Shown here piece after piece: positions 9,321-18,334 of a stretch of 64,000 nt of DNA; position 1 is the first letter of the stretch; every line of letters begins with the position of its first letter. The notes beneath the pieces are model-generated. The model did no database searches and was not told the origin of the DNA. It saw nothing but the letters and a program-made list of their open reading frames with translations. Both the position numbers and the translations under genes were made by a program. The stretch comes from Opitutia bacterium (GTDB lineage Bacteria; Verrucomicrobiota; Verrucomicrobiia; Opitutales; Opitutaceae): NCBI GenBank assembly GCA_947461205.1, contig CANHJG010000008.1, positions 1 to 64,000 of the forward strand, written 5' to 3'.

Positions 9321-10463
9321 CTACGAGGCCGTGGCAACGCGGCGGCGGAGTTGGCCGCAGGCGGCGTCGATGTCGGGGCCGCGGGAGCGCCGGAAGTGCG
9401 CGACGAGTTTATGCTCGCGGAGGATGGCCGCGAAGGCGTCGGCGGTGTCGTCGGAGGAGGGTTCGTAGGCGACACCGCGCAGGCTCAGGCCGGTGGGGTT
9501 GTAGCGCAGGAGGTTCACGTGCATGCGGCGCGTGCCGAGGACGGCGGCGAGGGTGCGGGCGTGGTCGGGCGTGTCGTTCACGCCGCGGAGGAGACAATAC
9601 TGGATGGTGACGGGGCGGCCGCGGCTGGCCTGAAAGCGGTCGGCGGCGGCGAGGATGTCGGCGATCGGGAAACGTTTGCCCATCGGAAGGAGTTGGGCGC
9701 GGGTGGCGTCGTCGGGGGCGTGGAGCGAGACGGCGAGGTGGACGTTGAGACCGGCGGCGGTGAGCGCGTCGATGCCGGGAACGAGGCCGACGGTGGAGAC
9801 GGTGATTTGGCGCCAGCCGAGGGCGCCGAGGCGGTTATCGGCGAGGCGGTCGATGGCGGCGAGGACGTGGTCGAGGTTGAGCATGGGTTCGCCCATGCCC
9901 ATGAAGACGACGGTCTGGAGTTTGCGGCCGACGGCGAGGGCCTCGCGGCGGAGCGCGAGGAACTGCTCGACGATTTCGCCGGCGGTGAGGTTGCGCTCGA
10001 AGCCGGTCTTGGTGGTGGCGCAGAAATCGCAGCCCATGGCGCAGCCGACTTGGGAGGAGAGGCAGCCGGCGGCACGGTCGGGGCGGAAATCGGGCATGAG
10101 CACGGACTCGACCGTGCGGCCGTCGGAGAGCCGGAGGAGGAGTTTGGTGGTGCCGTCGGCGGCGACCTGGCGGGCGGCGAGGGTGGAGGGGACCGGTGCG
10201 GAGGAGCGGAGAGCGGAGAGCGGAGCGGGCGGCGGGCGGAAGGCGGGAGGGGAGAGCGTGCGGAGCTTTTCGGCGAGGCCGGCGGGGAGGCGGAGATGGT
10301 GGGCGGGCGCGACGGCGGAGTCCGGGGTCGTGGAGTCGGGCGCGGCACCGCCGGTCGCGTAAAAGGCGCGGAGCACGCGGGCGGCATGGGCGGGTTTGTA
10401 GCCCCAGACCGCGAGCTGGTGCTCAAGGTCGGCGAGACTGAAGTGGGCGAGGGCGGCGTGCAC
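9321..10463 (-). CDS. rlmN: 23S rRNA (adenine-2503-C2)-methyltransferase RlmN
   Basis: 380 aa with a GTG start at 10463. The radical-SAM motif C-x3-C-x2-C is C141-AMG-C145-DF-C148. C134 (CLSSQVGC context) matches the conserved cysteine corresponding to E. coli C118. C369 near the C-terminus (AACGQLRR) matches the methyl-carrying C355. FMGMGEPMLN and CLLRGVNDTPDHA are also present. The enzyme methylates A2503 of 23S rRNA (and A37 of some tRNAs) by a ping-pong radical mechanism using two SAM molecules. A Pro/Ala-rich insertion (about 70-95) lengthens the N-terminal part slightly. All catalytic residues are intact. Confidence 0.95.
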   Translation of the reverse strand: MHAALAHFSLADLEHQLAVWGYKPAHAARVLRAFYATGGAAPDSTTPDSAVAPAHHLRLPAGLAEKLRTLSPPAFRPPPAPLSALRSSAPVPSTLAARQVAADGTTKLLLRLSDGRTVESVLMPDFRPDRAAGCLSSQVGCAMGCDFCATTKTGFERNLTAGEIVEQFLALRREALAVGRKLQTVVFMGMGEPMLNLDHVLAAIDRLADNRLGALGWRQITVSTVGLVPGIDALTAAGLNVHLAVSLHAPDDATRAQLLPMGKRFPIADILAAADRFQASRGRPVTIQYCLLRGVNDTPDHARTLAAVLGTRRMHVNLLRYNPTGLSLRGVAYEPSSDDTADAFAAILREHKLVAHFRRSRGPDIDAACGQLRRRVATAS

Positions 10464-10546
10464 GCGGTGGAGTTACGCAGGGCGGTGGGGGAATGCCAAG
10501 CGCGCCGAGCTTGGCTCCGCGGCGGGAGTTTGGGGAGGGTCGGCGC

Positions 10547-11362
10547 ATGAAAAACATCGGCGGACAGGTAATTTTTTTCGTGGTGGGCGCGTAGTTGCTG
10601 GCGCCGGGCCGGGCGGCCGAGGCGGGGCTCACGGCGCGCGAGTGGACGGTAGACGGCCTCGTGCGGAAGGCGCTCGTGCGGGTGCCGGCGAACGCGGCGG
10701 GGATGGCGGCGCCAGTGGTGTTCGCGTTTCACGGGCAGGGGGGGGACAGGACGCAGGCGGCGCGCTCGTTCGGGGTGCACCCGCGGTGGCCGGAGGCGAT
10801 CGTGGTTTAACTGCAGCGGTTGCCCACGAGGGGGGATGACCGATCCGCAAGGGAAACTGGCGGGCTGGCAGCAGGCGCCGGGCGACTACGGGGACCGCGA
10901 CCTCCTGTTTTTCGACGCGGTATGCGCGACGTTGAAGGCGGAGTCCCACGTCGATGGGCGGCAGGTGTTCGCGATGGGGCATTCGAACGGCGGGCAGTTC
11001 ACCGATCTACGGTGGGCGATGCGCGGGGACGTGTTCGCGGCGATGGCGCCGTCGGCGGCGGCGCCGGGTTTGGCCTGGTCCGAACCGTTGCGGCCGAAGC
11101 CGGCGCTGCACGTGGCGGGCACGAACGACGAGTGGGTGAAGTTCCCGGTGCAGGAGCGGGCGATGCAGGTGGTGCGCCGGTTGAACGGCTGCGCCGCGGT
11201 GGGGACAGCGTGGGCGCAGGCGGGGCGGATCACGGGCACGTTGGATCCGTCCGAGACGGGCACGCCGTTTGTGTCCCTGATCTATCCGGGGACGCACCGC
11301 TACCCGGCGGAGGCGCCGGCGCTGATCGTGAACTTTTTCAGGAGCAGACGGCGGGGAAGTGA
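10547..11362 (+). pseudogene. Broken secreted esterase (polyhydroxybutyrate depolymerase/LpqC-like)
   Basis: A former alpha/beta-hydrolase gene with at least four lesions. The frame starts at the ATG at 10547 (a signal peptide-like MKNIGGQVIFFVVGA) and meets TAG at 10592-10594. It continues in frame through VRKALVRVPANAAG and VVFAFHGQGGDRTQAA to TAA at 10808-10810, where VVY-L would be expected. A G-run around 10829-10834 then shifts frame, and the body resumes as MTDPQGKLAGWQQAPGDYGD with the nucleophile motif GHSNGGQ and the acid region AGTNDEWVKF. Near 11340 a further shift is implied, since the likely natural end NFF-EQTAGK-stop lies in another frame ending at 11362. Several independent hits argue for real decay over a single sequencing error. 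Confidence 0.85.
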
Positions 11363-11428
11363 GGGGGGGCGGACCGGGATGCGTACGGCGGGAGGAGGGG
11401 CGTTTTCCCGGCGCCCGGTTTGGGCCTG

Positions 11429-11449
11429 GCGGCGGTTGGAAACCGCCGC
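11429..11449. repeat. REP-like GGA-triloop palindrome, copy 3
   Basis: A perfect 9-bp stem GCGGCGGTT/AACCGCCGC around GGA. It sits between the esterase pseudogene and the DUF1080 gene, and is followed by TCCGTTCGATCC, similar to the flank of the 7170 copy. Confidence 0.7.
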
Positions 11450-11510
11450 TCCGTTCGATCCACGAAAACACGCTTCCCTCGCGGGGCGGGAGCGACCAAC
11501 GTCGGCGGCG

Positions 11511-12131
11511 ATGAAACCCCGCAACCTTGTTCTCGCGTTCTCACTTTATCTCGCGGCCGCCCTAGGCGGTGCCGCGGCCGAGCCGAAGCTCGTGCCCTTG
11601 TTCAACGGGAAGGATCTAAGCGGCTTCAAGACTGAGGGAGCGGCCGAATTCTGGCGCATCGAAAACGGCGTGCTCATTTGCGAAAACAACGCGGCGAAGA
11701 AGGAGCATTACCTTTGGACGCAAAAGGAGTACGGCGACTTCGTGTTGGAGTTCGACGCACGCTGGAAGGCCACGACGGACCGGGGAGTCGACACGGGGAT
11801 CGAGATGCGGAAGCCGAAAATCCAGTTGCAGCTCGGCGTCTCCGGCAGCCTGCGAGTGGACATGACGGGATCGTTCTACACGGGCGGCAAGCCGGCGTAT
11901 CCCGAGATTGGGCAGGCGAAAGAGGCGAAGAAACTCATGAAGCCCGAAGGCGAATGGAACACGTTCCGCGTGCAGGCGAAGGGCAACACGTTCACATGCT
12001 GGATCAATGGCACGAAGGCGTCGGAATACACCGATGCGAAGTTCTCCGGCGCGGCGCCCCTCGGTCTGCAACTGCACGGCGGGGTCGTGATGAAGGCCGA
12101 GTATCGGAATGTGAAGATCGCGGAACTGTGA
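11511..12131 (+). CDS. Secreted DUF1080 protein (3-keto-disaccharide hydrolase family)
   Basis: 206 aa from the ATG at 11511. Signal peptide MKPRNLVLAFSLYLAAALGGAAA. The mature domain begins with the family-typical LVPLFNGKDLSGFK and continues with FWRIENGVLICEN, EYGDFVLEFDARWK, RGVDTGIEMR, EGEWNTFRVQAKGNTFTCWINGTKASEY and PLGLQLHGG. It is a concanavalin-like beta-sandwich of about the normal single-domain length. Some family members hydrolyse 3-keto-glycosides produced by Gfo/Idh/MocA dehydrogenases, and such a dehydrogenase lies at 1750. Linking the two is inference. The frame is open upstream into the esterase pseudogene, but the ATG before a clean signal peptide fixes the start. A strong terminator follows. 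Confidence 0.92.
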   Translation: MKPRNLVLAFSLYLAAALGGAAAEPKLVPLFNGKDLSGFKTEGAAEFWRIENGVLICENNAAKKEHYLWTQKEYGDFVLEFDARWKATTDRGVDTGIEMRKPKIQLQLGVSGSLRVDMTGSFYTGGKPAYPEIGQAKEAKKLMKPEGEWNTFRVQAKGNTFTCWINGTKASEYTDAKFSGAAPLGLQLHGGVVMKAEYRNVKIAEL

Positions 12132-12158
12132 GGGGCACTTCCTGATTTTTTGGGCTGA

Positions 12159-12191
12159 CCGGCATCCGCGAAAGTGGATGCCGGTTTTTTT
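12159..12191 (+). terminator. Rho-independent terminator after the DUF1080 gene
   Basis: A perfect 9-bp stem CCGGCATCC/GGATGCCGG with loop GCGAAAGT is followed directly by seven T residues, 27 bp after the stop codon at 12131. Confidence 0.9.
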
Positions 12192-12226
12192 GCGCTGGGC
12201 GTTGGGCGGCGTGGGCCGGATCCGAC

Positions 12227-14482
12227 CTACTTCATGATACTATAGAGATTCGCGCTGTCGTCAGTCCAGAGGGCGGCTTGGCGGCTGTTTTTCTTGGGCT
12301 CGTCGGTCGCGGCGTAGATGTCGGATTTGGCGAGGAAGGCCTTGTTCTTCGTGAGCAGCATCCACGTCGTGTCATAGTAATACCAGCTCTCGGTGTAGTC
12401 GTCTGAGACGCACGCGGTACTGAGGCCGAATTCGGCGGCGAGGCGTTCGACGACGGGCTGGAGGTCGAGGTAGCGGTTGGAAATGTGCACCGCGATGACG
12501 CCGTTGGGCTTGAGGTGCTGCAGGTAGATGGCGAAGGCCTCCTTGGTCAGGAGGTGGACCGGGATCGCATCGCTGCTGAACGCGTCGAGCGCGAGGAGGT
12601 CGAGATTTTGCGGTTGGTTCTTCGCGAGCTCGTGCTCCATTTCGAGCCGGGCGTCGCCCATGACGACGTCGAGTTTGGCCGGGCATTGCTCGAGGTAGGT
12701 GAAGGGGCTGCGGGCGAGTTTTTCGACGGCGGGGTTGATTTCGTAGAGGCGGACGTAGTCGCCGGATTTGCCGTAGACGGCGAGCGAGCCGGTGCCGAGG
12801 CCGACGACGGCGTAGCGTTTGTTCTGCTGCTGGGGCAGGTGGGCGAAGGCGAGGCCGATGCCGCTGTTGGGTCCGTAGTAGGAGGTGGCGACGAAGCTGC
12901 GGTCCGTGCCGACGAACTGGAGGCCGTGGGTGGTCGCGCCGTGCATGAGGAGGCGATAGTGCTCGTCGGGGTTCTCGGGCGAGTAGTCGAAGACTTTGAG
13001 GGTGCCGTAGAAGTTACGGGAGGAACGGATCACGGAGGTGGATTCCTTGCTGCGCATTTGCTCGACGAGTTGGTAGCCGAGGCCGCCGGCGAGGAGGACG
13101 ACGACGAGACCGAGGGAGAGACGCCATTCGGCGACGATGCGGCGGCGCGTCAGATCGAGGGCGCAGGCGAGGAAGACGGCGAGGGCGGCGGCGATTTTCC
13201 AGGCGTGGTTCTGGTAGAACGTCATCAACTCTGGGCCGACGCCGGCGCTGCCGTCGAAGGTGGCTTCGAGGGCGGGGATGGCGACGGTGGCAAGCATGGC
13301 GCCGGCGGCGGCGCCGAGGACGAGGGTGCGGCTGCGGTGGCGGAAGCAGACGAGGGCGAAGACGAAGGCGAGGACGGCGAGGCCGACCTGGAGTTCGCGG
13401 TATTCGTTGAAGACCGCGGGGGCCACGACGGCGACGAGGAGGCCGCCGAGGGCGCCGCCGGCGGAGATGAAGAGGAAGTAGGAGGTGAGGTAGCGGGGCG
13501 CGGGCTTCAGTTGGTAGAGTTCGCCGTGGCAGATCATGCACACGACGAAGAGCGTGCCGGTGTAGCCGGCGATCTGGAGTTTCATCGGCGCATCGCTGCC
13601 GGCGTCGAGGAGGCGGACGAGGCAGGCGATGCCGACGATGAGGAGGGCGGAAAACACGCCGCGGTGGTACCAGCGGGCGTGGTCGAAGCAGACCACGAAG
13701 GTCAGCAGGTACAGGGCGAGCGGCAGCACCCAGAGAAACGGAATGACGGCGACCTCCTGGCAGAGCTTGTTGGTGATCGCGAGGAGGAGGACGGAGGCAA
13801 GGGCGGGGAGGGCGATCCAGAGGAGTTTGTCGGAGAGCGGAGCGCTGGGCGTGGCGGGTTGAGCGTGGGGTGACGGATCGGCGGCCGGGGCGGATGCGGG
13901 CCGGTGTTGCCAGACGCGGAGGGCGCAGAAACCGCAGAGGAGGACGAAGAGGCCGAGGCCGACGGACCACATCACGGCCTGCTCCTGGCGGGAGAACCGG
14001 ACCTCGAAGAACACCGGGTAGCTGAGGAGCGCGAGGAGCGAGCCGATGTTGGACAGGGCGTAGAGGCGGTAGGGTGAGATACCGGGGTTGGTGACACTGA
14101 ACCACTGTTGCATGAGCGGTCCGGTGGCGGAGAGGACGAAGTACGGTAGGCCGATCGTGACGGTGAGGAGGAGGAGAATCTGCCACGTGGGATCGCCGGT
14201 GACGTGGGATTTCCAGCTATCGTTGGGGGTGATCGGCAGGAGCGCGAGGGAGAGCAGGAGGAGGCCGAAGTGGAGCGCGGCCTGACCGCGGGGCTTCAGG
14301 AGGGAGGAGGAAACGTGCGCGTAGGCATAGCCGCCGAGGAGGAGGGTTTGGAAAAACAGGAGGCATGTCGTCCAGACGCCGGGGCTGCCGCCGAACCAGG
14401 GGAGGATGTATTTGCCGATGAGCGGCTGGACTTGGAAGAGGAGGAAAGCACCGGTGAAAATGCTGAGGGCGAAGGGGAGCAT
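12227..14482 (-). CDS. Membrane protein with C-terminal spermidine-synthase-like domain
   Basis: 751 aa. The N-terminal half (about 1-470) has a dozen or so hydrophobic segments, starting ALSIFTGAFLLFQVQPLIGKYILPWFGG, the signature of the fused MFS-like/spermidine synthase proteins common in many bacterial phyla. The C-terminal domain (about 550-715) has the nucleotide-binding loop GLGTGS (about 561-566), the acidic LYEINP, MGDARLEM, and LLALDAFSSDAIPVHLLT, matching a class I SAM-type aminopropyltransferase fold. Whether it makes polyamines is not known for these fusions. The gene is convergent with the DUF1080 gene and shares the short gap that holds that gene's terminator. Confidence 0.9.
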   Translation of the reverse strand: MLPFALSIFTGAFLLFQVQPLIGKYILPWFGGSPGVWTTCLLFFQTLLLGGYAYAHVSSSLLKPRGQAALHFGLLLLSLALLPITPNDSWKSHVTGDPTWQILLLLTVTIGLPYFVLSATGPLMQQWFSVTNPGISPYRLYALSNIGSLLALLSYPVFFEVRFSRQEQAVMWSVGLGLFVLLCGFCALRVWQHRPASAPAADPSPHAQPATPSAPLSDKLLWIALPALASVLLLAITNKLCQEVAVIPFLWVLPLALYLLTFVVCFDHARWYHRGVFSALLIVGIACLVRLLDAGSDAPMKLQIAGYTGTLFVVCMICHGELYQLKPAPRYLTSYFLFISAGGALGGLLVAVVAPAVFNEYRELQVGLAVLAFVFALVCFRHRSRTLVLGAAAGAMLATVAIPALEATFDGSAGVGPELMTFYQNHAWKIAAALAVFLACALDLTRRRIVAEWRLSLGLVVVLLAGGLGYQLVEQMRSKESTSVIRSSRNFYGTLKVFDYSPENPDEHYRLLMHGATTHGLQFVGTDRSFVATSYYGPNSGIGLAFAHLPQQQNKRYAVVGLGTGSLAVYGKSGDYVRLYEINPAVEKLARSPFTYLEQCPAKLDVVMGDARLEMEHELAKNQPQNLDLLALDAFSSDAIPVHLLTKEAFAIYLQHLKPNGVIAVHISNRYLDLQPVVERLAAEFGLSTACVSDDYTESWYYYDTTWMLLTKNKAFLAKSDIYAATDEPKKNSRQAALWTDDSANLYSIMK

Positions 14483-14637
14483 GGAGGAGGATAGGGGGAG
14501 GCTCGGCGAGGGCGCGTGATTTCGTTAGGGAGGCGCCCGCGACGGAGCGAGACCCAAAACGCAGGAACTCCGTCAGACGCGCGGGCCGGGCGGTTGGTTC
14601 GCGGAAAATGCGCGGACGGCTGCCCGGAGGACGGCGG

Positions 14638-16095
14638 CTACGGGGCCTTTTTGTTCTTTCGGGCCTGCTGCTTGGTGGCTTTGTCACCGAAATCTTCGGC
14701 GCCGGCGCCGGCGCGGCCGCCGATGTCGGCGTGATTGCGGGTGGGGAGCTGTTGGGCGAGTTCGGCTTTTTTCGCCGCGAAGGCCGGGTCCTTGGCGAGG
14801 TTCTTCCACTCGTTGGGGTCGGCGATTTCGTTGTAGAGTTCTTCGTCGCCGTTTTCGTAGCGGATGTAGCGCCAGCCTTCGACACGCACGGCGTGGTTCT
14901 TGAAGCGGTAGGTCGTGATGGCGGGTTGGGTCCAGGCGGATTTCGGGTCGGCGAGGAGACCGCGGATGCTGGAGCCCTCGACGTGTTTCGGCGTGGGGAG
15001 GCCGCAGAGATCCATGAGCGTCGGGTAAATGGTCATGAAGTCGATCGGGCGTTCGCAGACCGTGCCGGGCTTGGTCACGCCGGGCGCGATCCAGATGACG
15101 GGAGCCCGGGTGGCTTCCTCCCAGAGGGCGAATTTGCGCCAGTGGTCTTTCTCGCCGAGATGCCAGCCGTGGTCGCCCCAGAGGACGACGATGGTGTTTT
15201 CGCGGTAGGCGGACTGATCGAGCGCGTCGAGGAGGCGGCCGATGTTCATGTCGGTGTAGGCGATGGACGCGAGGTAGGCTTGGACGGCTTCCTTCCAGCG
15301 GCCGGACTGGACAATGGCGGCGTGGTCGCCGGCGGGCTTGGCCATTTTCACGCCGGCGGGCGGGACGTCGTCGAGGTCGTTGGCGAGATAGGGCGGGAGA
15401 ATGATCTGGTCGGCGGGAAACAGGTCGTAGTATTTTTGGGGGACGTTCCAGGGCATGTGCGGCTTGTGGAGACCGACGGCGAGGAAGAAAGGTTTGTCGT
15501 GCTTGCGGGCAAGTTGGGCGATGCCGTAGTCGGTGATCTGGTAGTCCGGCAGGGCGGTGTCGTCGTTGATCAGCGGCTGAAACTTGATGCCGCCGACGCC
15601 GTCGTCTTTGGCCTGGGGCGAGGCTTTCTGTTTGCCGGCGCCTCTGCCTTCGTTGGCGAGATAGTCGTCCCACTCGCTGCGGCGGACGTAGGCTTCGTGG
15701 TAGATTTTTCCCGCGCCGCCGACCCAATAGCCGGCATTGCGAAAGGCGGTGGTCAGCGGGAGTTCGGCGGGGATGACGGTGCGCCAGTCGTTGTTGTTTT
15801 CGTAGACGCCGGTGGTGAAGGGCCGGAGGCCGGACATCAGGGCGGCGCGTGAGGGGTTGCAGACGGGGGCGGCGCAGTAGGCACGGGTGAAGAGGGTGCC
15901 CAGCTTCGCGAGGCGGTCCATGTTGGGCGTGCGCGTCTGCGGATTTTTTTGCATCAAGCCGACCCAGTCGCGCAGATCGTCGATCGCGATGAAGAGGACG
16001 TTGGGTTTGGCCGGGGCCGCGGGAGCGGCGGCGCGGGTCAGGTGGGCGGCGGCGAGCAGGGCCGCGACGGCGAAGCACAGGCGGAAGGGGCGCAT
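14638..16095 (-). CDS. Secreted sulfatase (iduronate-2-sulfatase-like, type I FGly sulfatase)
   Basis: 485 aa. Signal peptide residues 1-24. Metal-binding D39/D40 occur in NVLFIAIDDLRDW. The FGly motif C79-N-P-S-R (PVCNPSRAALMSGLRP) would be oxidised to formylglycine by a maturase that is not in this window. Further family blocks are VGLHKPHMPW, LWGDHGWHLGEKDHW and RAPVIWIAPG. The layout is that of iduronate-2-sulfatase-like (S1_7-type) enzymes that desulfate polysaccharides. The substrate cannot be told. The C-terminus is Lys-rich (KATKQQARKNKKAP). The gene is divergent from the MBL hydrolase gene, with about 109 bp between start codons. Confidence 0.94.
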   Translation of the reverse strand: MRPFRLCFAVAALLAAAHLTRAAAPAAPAKPNVLFIAIDDLRDWVGLMQKNPQTRTPNMDRLAKLGTLFTRAYCAAPVCNPSRAALMSGLRPFTTGVYENNNDWRTVIPAELPLTTAFRNAGYWVGGAGKIYHEAYVRRSEWDDYLANEGRGAGKQKASPQAKDDGVGGIKFQPLINDDTALPDYQITDYGIAQLARKHDKPFFLAVGLHKPHMPWNVPQKYYDLFPADQIILPPYLANDLDDVPPAGVKMAKPAGDHAAIVQSGRWKEAVQAYLASIAYTDMNIGRLLDALDQSAYRENTIVVLWGDHGWHLGEKDHWRKFALWEEATRAPVIWIAPGVTKPGTVCERPIDFMTIYPTLMDLCGLPTPKHVEGSSIRGLLADPKSAWTQPAITTYRFKNHAVRVEGWRYIRYENGDEELYNEIADPNEWKNLAKDPAFAAKKAELAQQLPTRNHADIGGRAGAGAEDFGDKATKQQARKNKKAP

Positions 16096-16204
16096 GGAGG
16101 GGGGGAAGTAAAGGGGGACGGTGCCAGCGAAGGTTGCGCGGCGTCAATCGTCGCAACGCCGCTTCACGCTCGCGGTCGTGGAAAAAAATGGCTTCCTGCG
16201 CGGG

Positions 16205-17173
16205 ATGCGAAATTTTTTCGTCGCGGCGATGGTCGGTTGGCTCGGTCTAGTGGCGCTGCCCGGGACAGCGGCGGAGCTGGGGCGGGTGAGCGCCCTCAAG
16301 ATCACGATCCTATCGACGATGCTGGCGGACGGGAACGAACTGGGGGAGTGGGGCTTTGCCGCGCTGGTGGAGGCGGACGGGCACCGCCTGCTGTTCGACA
16401 CCGGGGAACACACCGACGTGGTGTGGAAGAATGCGCAGTCGCTCGGGATCGATCTCAGCACGGTGCCGGAGGTGGTGCTGAGCCATTCGCATTCGGATCA
16501 TGTGGGCGGGTTCCTGACGCTGCGGCGGGCGGTGGCGGCGAAGACCCCGGCGGCGCTCGCGCGGACGCACGTGGGAACGGGGATGTTTTACCCGCGCACG
16601 TCCGGGGTGCCGCGCGTGGAGGGCAACCCGATGATCGCGATCAAACCGGAGTATGAGCGGACTGGCGGCACCTTTGTCACGCATGCGCAGCCGGTGCAGC
16701 TGTATCCGGGAGTCTGGCTCACCGGGCCGGTGCCGCGGAAATTTCCGGAGCGCAACTGGAGTGGGCAGGGTCGGGTGACCACTCCGGCGGGGGCCGGCGA
16801 AGACAACCTGCCCGAGGACCTGGCGCTGGTGTGCGACACGGCGCAGGGCCTCGTCGTGCTGACGGGCTGCGGGCATGCGGGCGTGGTGAATACCATCGAC
16901 TATGCGCGGACGGTGGTCCGGTCGGCGCGCGTGCATGCGTTGGTGGGCGGCTTGCACCTGTTCGCGGCCAACGAAGCGACGCTGACGTGGACGGCGGAGC
17001 GATTGCGGGGCATCGGCGTCGATGCGCTGATCGGGGCGCATTGCACGGGGATCGAGGTGGTTTACCGGATGCGCGCCGAGCTCGGGCTCGACCGGGCGCA
17101 CGCGGTCGTGGGGGCGGTAGGCGCGGCGTTCGAGCTGGGTCGAGGCATCGATCCGCGCCGGATTGCGCGGTGA
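16205..17173 (+). CDS. Secreted MBL-fold metallohydrolase
   Basis: 322 aa from the ATG at 16205 (MRNFFVAAMVGWLGLVALPG, a signal peptide). An upstream in-frame ATG at 16121 would bury the signal peptide, so I rejected it. The metallo-beta-lactamase motif HSHSDH is at 94-99, preceded by LLFDTG. GCGHAGVVNTIDYA, LVGGLHLF and IGAHCTG supply further metal-ligand histidines. The arrangement resembles the archaeal/bacterial group annotated as 7,8-dihydropterin-6-yl-methyl-aminobenzene-phosphate synthase-like, but the export signal makes that activity doubtful. The natural substrate is unknown. Confidence 0.9.
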   Translation: MRNFFVAAMVGWLGLVALPGTAAELGRVSALKITILSTMLADGNELGEWGFAALVEADGHRLLFDTGEHTDVVWKNAQSLGIDLSTVPEVVLSHSHSDHVGGFLTLRRAVAAKTPAALARTHVGTGMFYPRTSGVPRVEGNPMIAIKPEYERTGGTFVTHAQPVQLYPGVWLTGPVPRKFPERNWSGQGRVTTPAGAGEDNLPEDLALVCDTAQGLVVLTGCGHAGVVNTIDYARTVVRSARVHALVGGLHLFAANEATLTWTAERLRGIGVDALIGAHCTGIEVVYRMRAELGLDRAHAVVGAVGAAFELGRGIDPRRIAR

Positions 17174-17248
17174 ACGGACGACGCTGCTGGCGGGTGGACG
17201 AGGCGATTATCTGCATTTACGCATGCGGTCCCCAGCAATCGCAGGACG

Positions 17249-17900
17249 ATGAAATTCGCGCCACCCCGCTTCCCGCGGGTGGGCTCTTTCGTTGCGCTGG
17301 GCGTGTCGCTCGCGGCGGGCTTTGCCGCGGATGCGGCCAGCGCGGTGGCGCGGCAGTTTGGGGTGACGGACTATGGCGCGGTGGCGGCCGGGAAGACGCC
17401 CAACCCGGTTGCGATCCGGACGGCCAGCGACCGGGCCGGGTCGTCCGGGCGGGGAATTGGGGCGATCCCGGCGGCTCGATTTTTTTGAAACGCGGCGTCG
17501 AACGCTGGTTGGCGGAGGGCGCGGTGCTGCGCGGTTCGATGAACATCGCGGATTACCCGAAGCGCGAGGCGCGGATCGGGGGGCATTTTGCGCCGTGGCG
17601 GATGGCGCGGGTCAACGCGCAGGGGCTCACGCGGGTGCGCAGCGGCGGCGAGGGCTCGATCAACGGCAACGGCGTGCCGGAGTGGCCGGCGGTCCGGGAT
17701 CGACGGACGAACAATCCGAAGTGCCCCCATCGCGAGGTCGAGCGGCCGCGCCTGCGGTTCATCGACCGCTGCCGGCATGGGCGGGTCGAGGGGCTCGCGC
17801 TACCGGATGCGGGCGGGGGGGATCTCCCGGTCTGCCTCTGGCGCGACGCGCGCATCGCCGGTCGGCGGATCACGCTGACGGCCGGCGGGGCGGTCAGGGC
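17249..17900 (+). pseudogene. Remnant of a secreted GH28-like (polygalacturonase) gene
   Basis: The N-terminal piece has a signal peptide and the GH28-typical start QFGVTDYGAVAAGKTPNPVAI. After about 17400 the frame is lost and ends at 17488. The following frame continues with GSIFLKRGVERWLAEGAVL, IADYPKREARIGGHFAPW, VNAQGLTRVR, GEGSINGNGVPEW, NPKCPHREVERPRLRFIDRC and VEGLALPDAG, the N-terminal third of a parallel beta-helix polygalacturonase. The catalytic region is absent, and the remnant runs into the 3' end of the response regulator gene. The lesions are an indel near 17400-17480 and a 3' truncation. It belongs with the polysaccharide genes nearby but is not functional. Confidence 0.8.
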
Positions 17901-18334
17901 GGCGATGCTTCGGAGGGGAAGACGTCCGCCAACACCCCGCGAAGTTCGGACGGGAAAATGGGCTTGGGCAGAACGCGGTCGACGCCGAGTTTCAGATAGG
18001 CCGCGCCGATGGCCGGACTGAGTTCGGAGCTGAACACGATGATCTTGCCGGTAAACGGCACGGCGCCGAGGGCGGTGACGAGTTCCAGACCGTTCATTCT
18101 CGGCATATGGTGGTCGGTGATCAACAGATCGAGGGAGTCCGGCGCCGCCGTGATTTTTTCGAGGGCAAGCGCGCCGTCGGCGACACACTCGATGGTGTGG
18201 CCGTCGCGCGTCAGGGCCACGCGCGCGACCTCACGCAGGTCGCGCAAGTCCTCCGCATAGAGAATACGAAGGGCTCTTCCTCGGCGGGTTGGTTCGTTGC
18301 GCGGCGGCATAGGCGTGGGAGGAGACGGCAGCAT
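17894..18334 (-). CDS. Single-domain response regulator (CheY-like receiver)
   Basis: 146 aa from the ATG at 18334; a second ATG at 18310 is also possible. The receiver hallmarks are all present: acidic pair E28-D29 (LYAEDL), phospho-acceptor D74 (LLITDHHMPRMNG), the Ser pair in IIVFSSEL, and K124 (VLPKPIF). No output domain is present, so it acts through a partner kinase or protein. No histidine kinase is adjacent. It stands alone next to a degraded GH28 gene and its 3' end touches that remnant. Confidence 0.93.
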   Translation of the reverse strand: MLPSPPTPMPPRNEPTRRGRALRILYAEDLRDLREVARVALTRDGHTIECVADGALALEKITAAPDSLDLLITDHHMPRMNGLELVTALGAVPFTGKIIVFSSELSPAIGAAYLKLGVDRVLPKPIFPSELRGVLADVFPSEASPP

